A stretch of 21,457 nt of DNA from positions 1 to 21,457 of the forward strand of contig JASHQP010000030.1 of assembly GCA_030039095.1 (NCBI GenBank), in the 5' to 3' direction. Both the position numbers and the translations under genes were made by a program. The DNA comes from Streptosporangiaceae bacterium (GTDB lineage: Bacteria > Actinomycetota > Actinomycetes > Streptosporangiales > Streptosporangiaceae). Under the pieces are notes generated by a model that saw only the letters and a list, made by a program, of their open reading frames with translations, searched no databases and had not been told where the DNA came from. This document shows positions 21,073 to 21,457 of the stretch, piece by piece; position 1 is the first letter of the stretch; every line of letters begins with the position of its first letter.

Positions 21073-21457
21073 TCAGGAGGCTGGCGGGCTGGCCGGCGTG
21101 CCGCACTCCGCGCAGAACTTCGCGGTGGGGGACAGGCTGGCGTTGCAGTTCGTGCAGTGCTTCTGCATGGGCGTGCCGCACTCGGCGCAGAACTTCGAGC
21201 CGACCTGGACCTGGCTGTGGCAGTTGGAGCACTCGGCCGTCCCGGCCGGCGCCGGTGCCTGCTGCTGTGGTGCCTGCTGCTGCACCGGCTGGGTGAAGCC
21301 AGGGCCGCCGCCGGCGAAGCCCGGACCGGGCGGAGGGGGCTGCTGCGCGGGCTGGGCGGGTGCCTGCATCATCCCGGCCACGCCGAGGCCGGCGCCGAGG
21401 AACAGCGGGCTGGCGCCCTCCCCGCCCTTGGCCAGGCCCTCGCCGGCGCCCTGCAGC
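21073..21457 (-). CDS. C-terminal part of probable SPFH/zinc-ribbon protein, cut by right edge
   Basis: The minus frame stays open to the right edge; about 127 residues of the C-terminus are visible. A Gly/Ala-rich stretch (LQGAGEGLAKGGEGASPLFL) is followed by a Pro/Gln-rich linker and two zinc ribbons: CSNC...CAEC and CTNC...CAEC, separated by GTPMQK. This tail is typical of SPFH-domain (band 7, virion-core-like) proteins such as Bacillus YdjI, whose N-terminal domain would lie beyond the window. The link to SPFH rests on this tail and on the AIM24 neighbours, not on seeing the domain. It is probably the first visible gene of a minus-strand operon with both AIM24 genes. Confidence 0.65.
   Translation of the reverse strand, partial: LQGAGEGLAKGGEGASPLFLGAGLGVAGMMQAPAQPAQQPPPPGPGFAGGGPGFTQPVQQQAPQQQAPAPAGTAECSNCHSQVQVGSKFCAECGTPMQKHCTNCNASLSPTAKFCAECGTPASPPAS

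Overview
The window reads as chromosome from a high-GC actinobacterium. Most genes have strongly G/C-ending codons. Several start codons have no Shine-Dalgarno (SD) sequence but have a TAnnnT hexamer 6-8 nt upstream, the pattern of actinobacterial leaderless transcripts. The gene families also fit: XRE/DUF5753 regulator, HtrA-like protease with a cytoplasmic N-terminus, AIM24 and zinc-ribbon proteins, BioF2/FemAB-like acyltransferase. I cannot name the genus. A soil Streptosporangiales- or Streptomyces-like organism is a guess.

Layout. 1-401 (-) is a hypothetical gene cut by the left edge. 402-826 has no convincing gene. 827-1318 (+) is a leaderless VOC-fold protein. 1405-5338 (-) is a probable three-gene unit: amidohydrolase, lipoprotein family-5 solute-binding protein, and an alpha/beta hydrolase with a cysteine nucleophile. 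It has no transporter permease or ATPase. 5527-5736 (-) may be a small gene. 5840-7051 (-) is a class V aminotransferase without the desulfurase cysteine. 7135-7479 (-) is a small hypothetical gene. 7676-8801 (+) is a 25-codon leader ORF followed by a GNAT/FemAB-like gene. 8861-9301 (+) is a hypothetical gene preceded by a tandem 15-bp repeat. 9409-10776 (+) is an M20 dipeptidase. 10834-11343 (-) is a pyridoxamine-phosphate-oxidase-like protein. 11371-11911 (-) is a tight operon of three very small proteins, two of them membrane proteins.

12090-15918 looks like an acquired accessory segment with more A/T-ending codons. It holds an orphan leftward terminator, a duplicated promoter plus operator (TGGGATTCCCA) before an XRE/DUF5753 regulator, a 2-oxoglutarate/Fe(II) dioxygenase of the amino-acid hydroxylase type, a possible 39-residue peptide ORF, and a second M20 dipeptidase paralogous to the one at 9409. 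Operator-like half-sites recur at the dioxygenase start. This is the best candidate for an undescribed small system: a regulated hydroxylase-peptidase module acting on an amino acid, dipeptide or small peptide. That role is inference.

From 15919 the sequence returns to high-GC core style: a C-terminal gene fragment (-), a HAD hydrolase (+), a strong bidirectional terminator, an HtrA-like protease (-) with three TCAGGG repeats at exact 11-bp spacing upstream, a hypothetical protein (-), and a minus-strand set of two AIM24 proteins with N-terminal zinc ribbons following the zinc-ribbon tail of a probable SPFH protein cut by the right edge.
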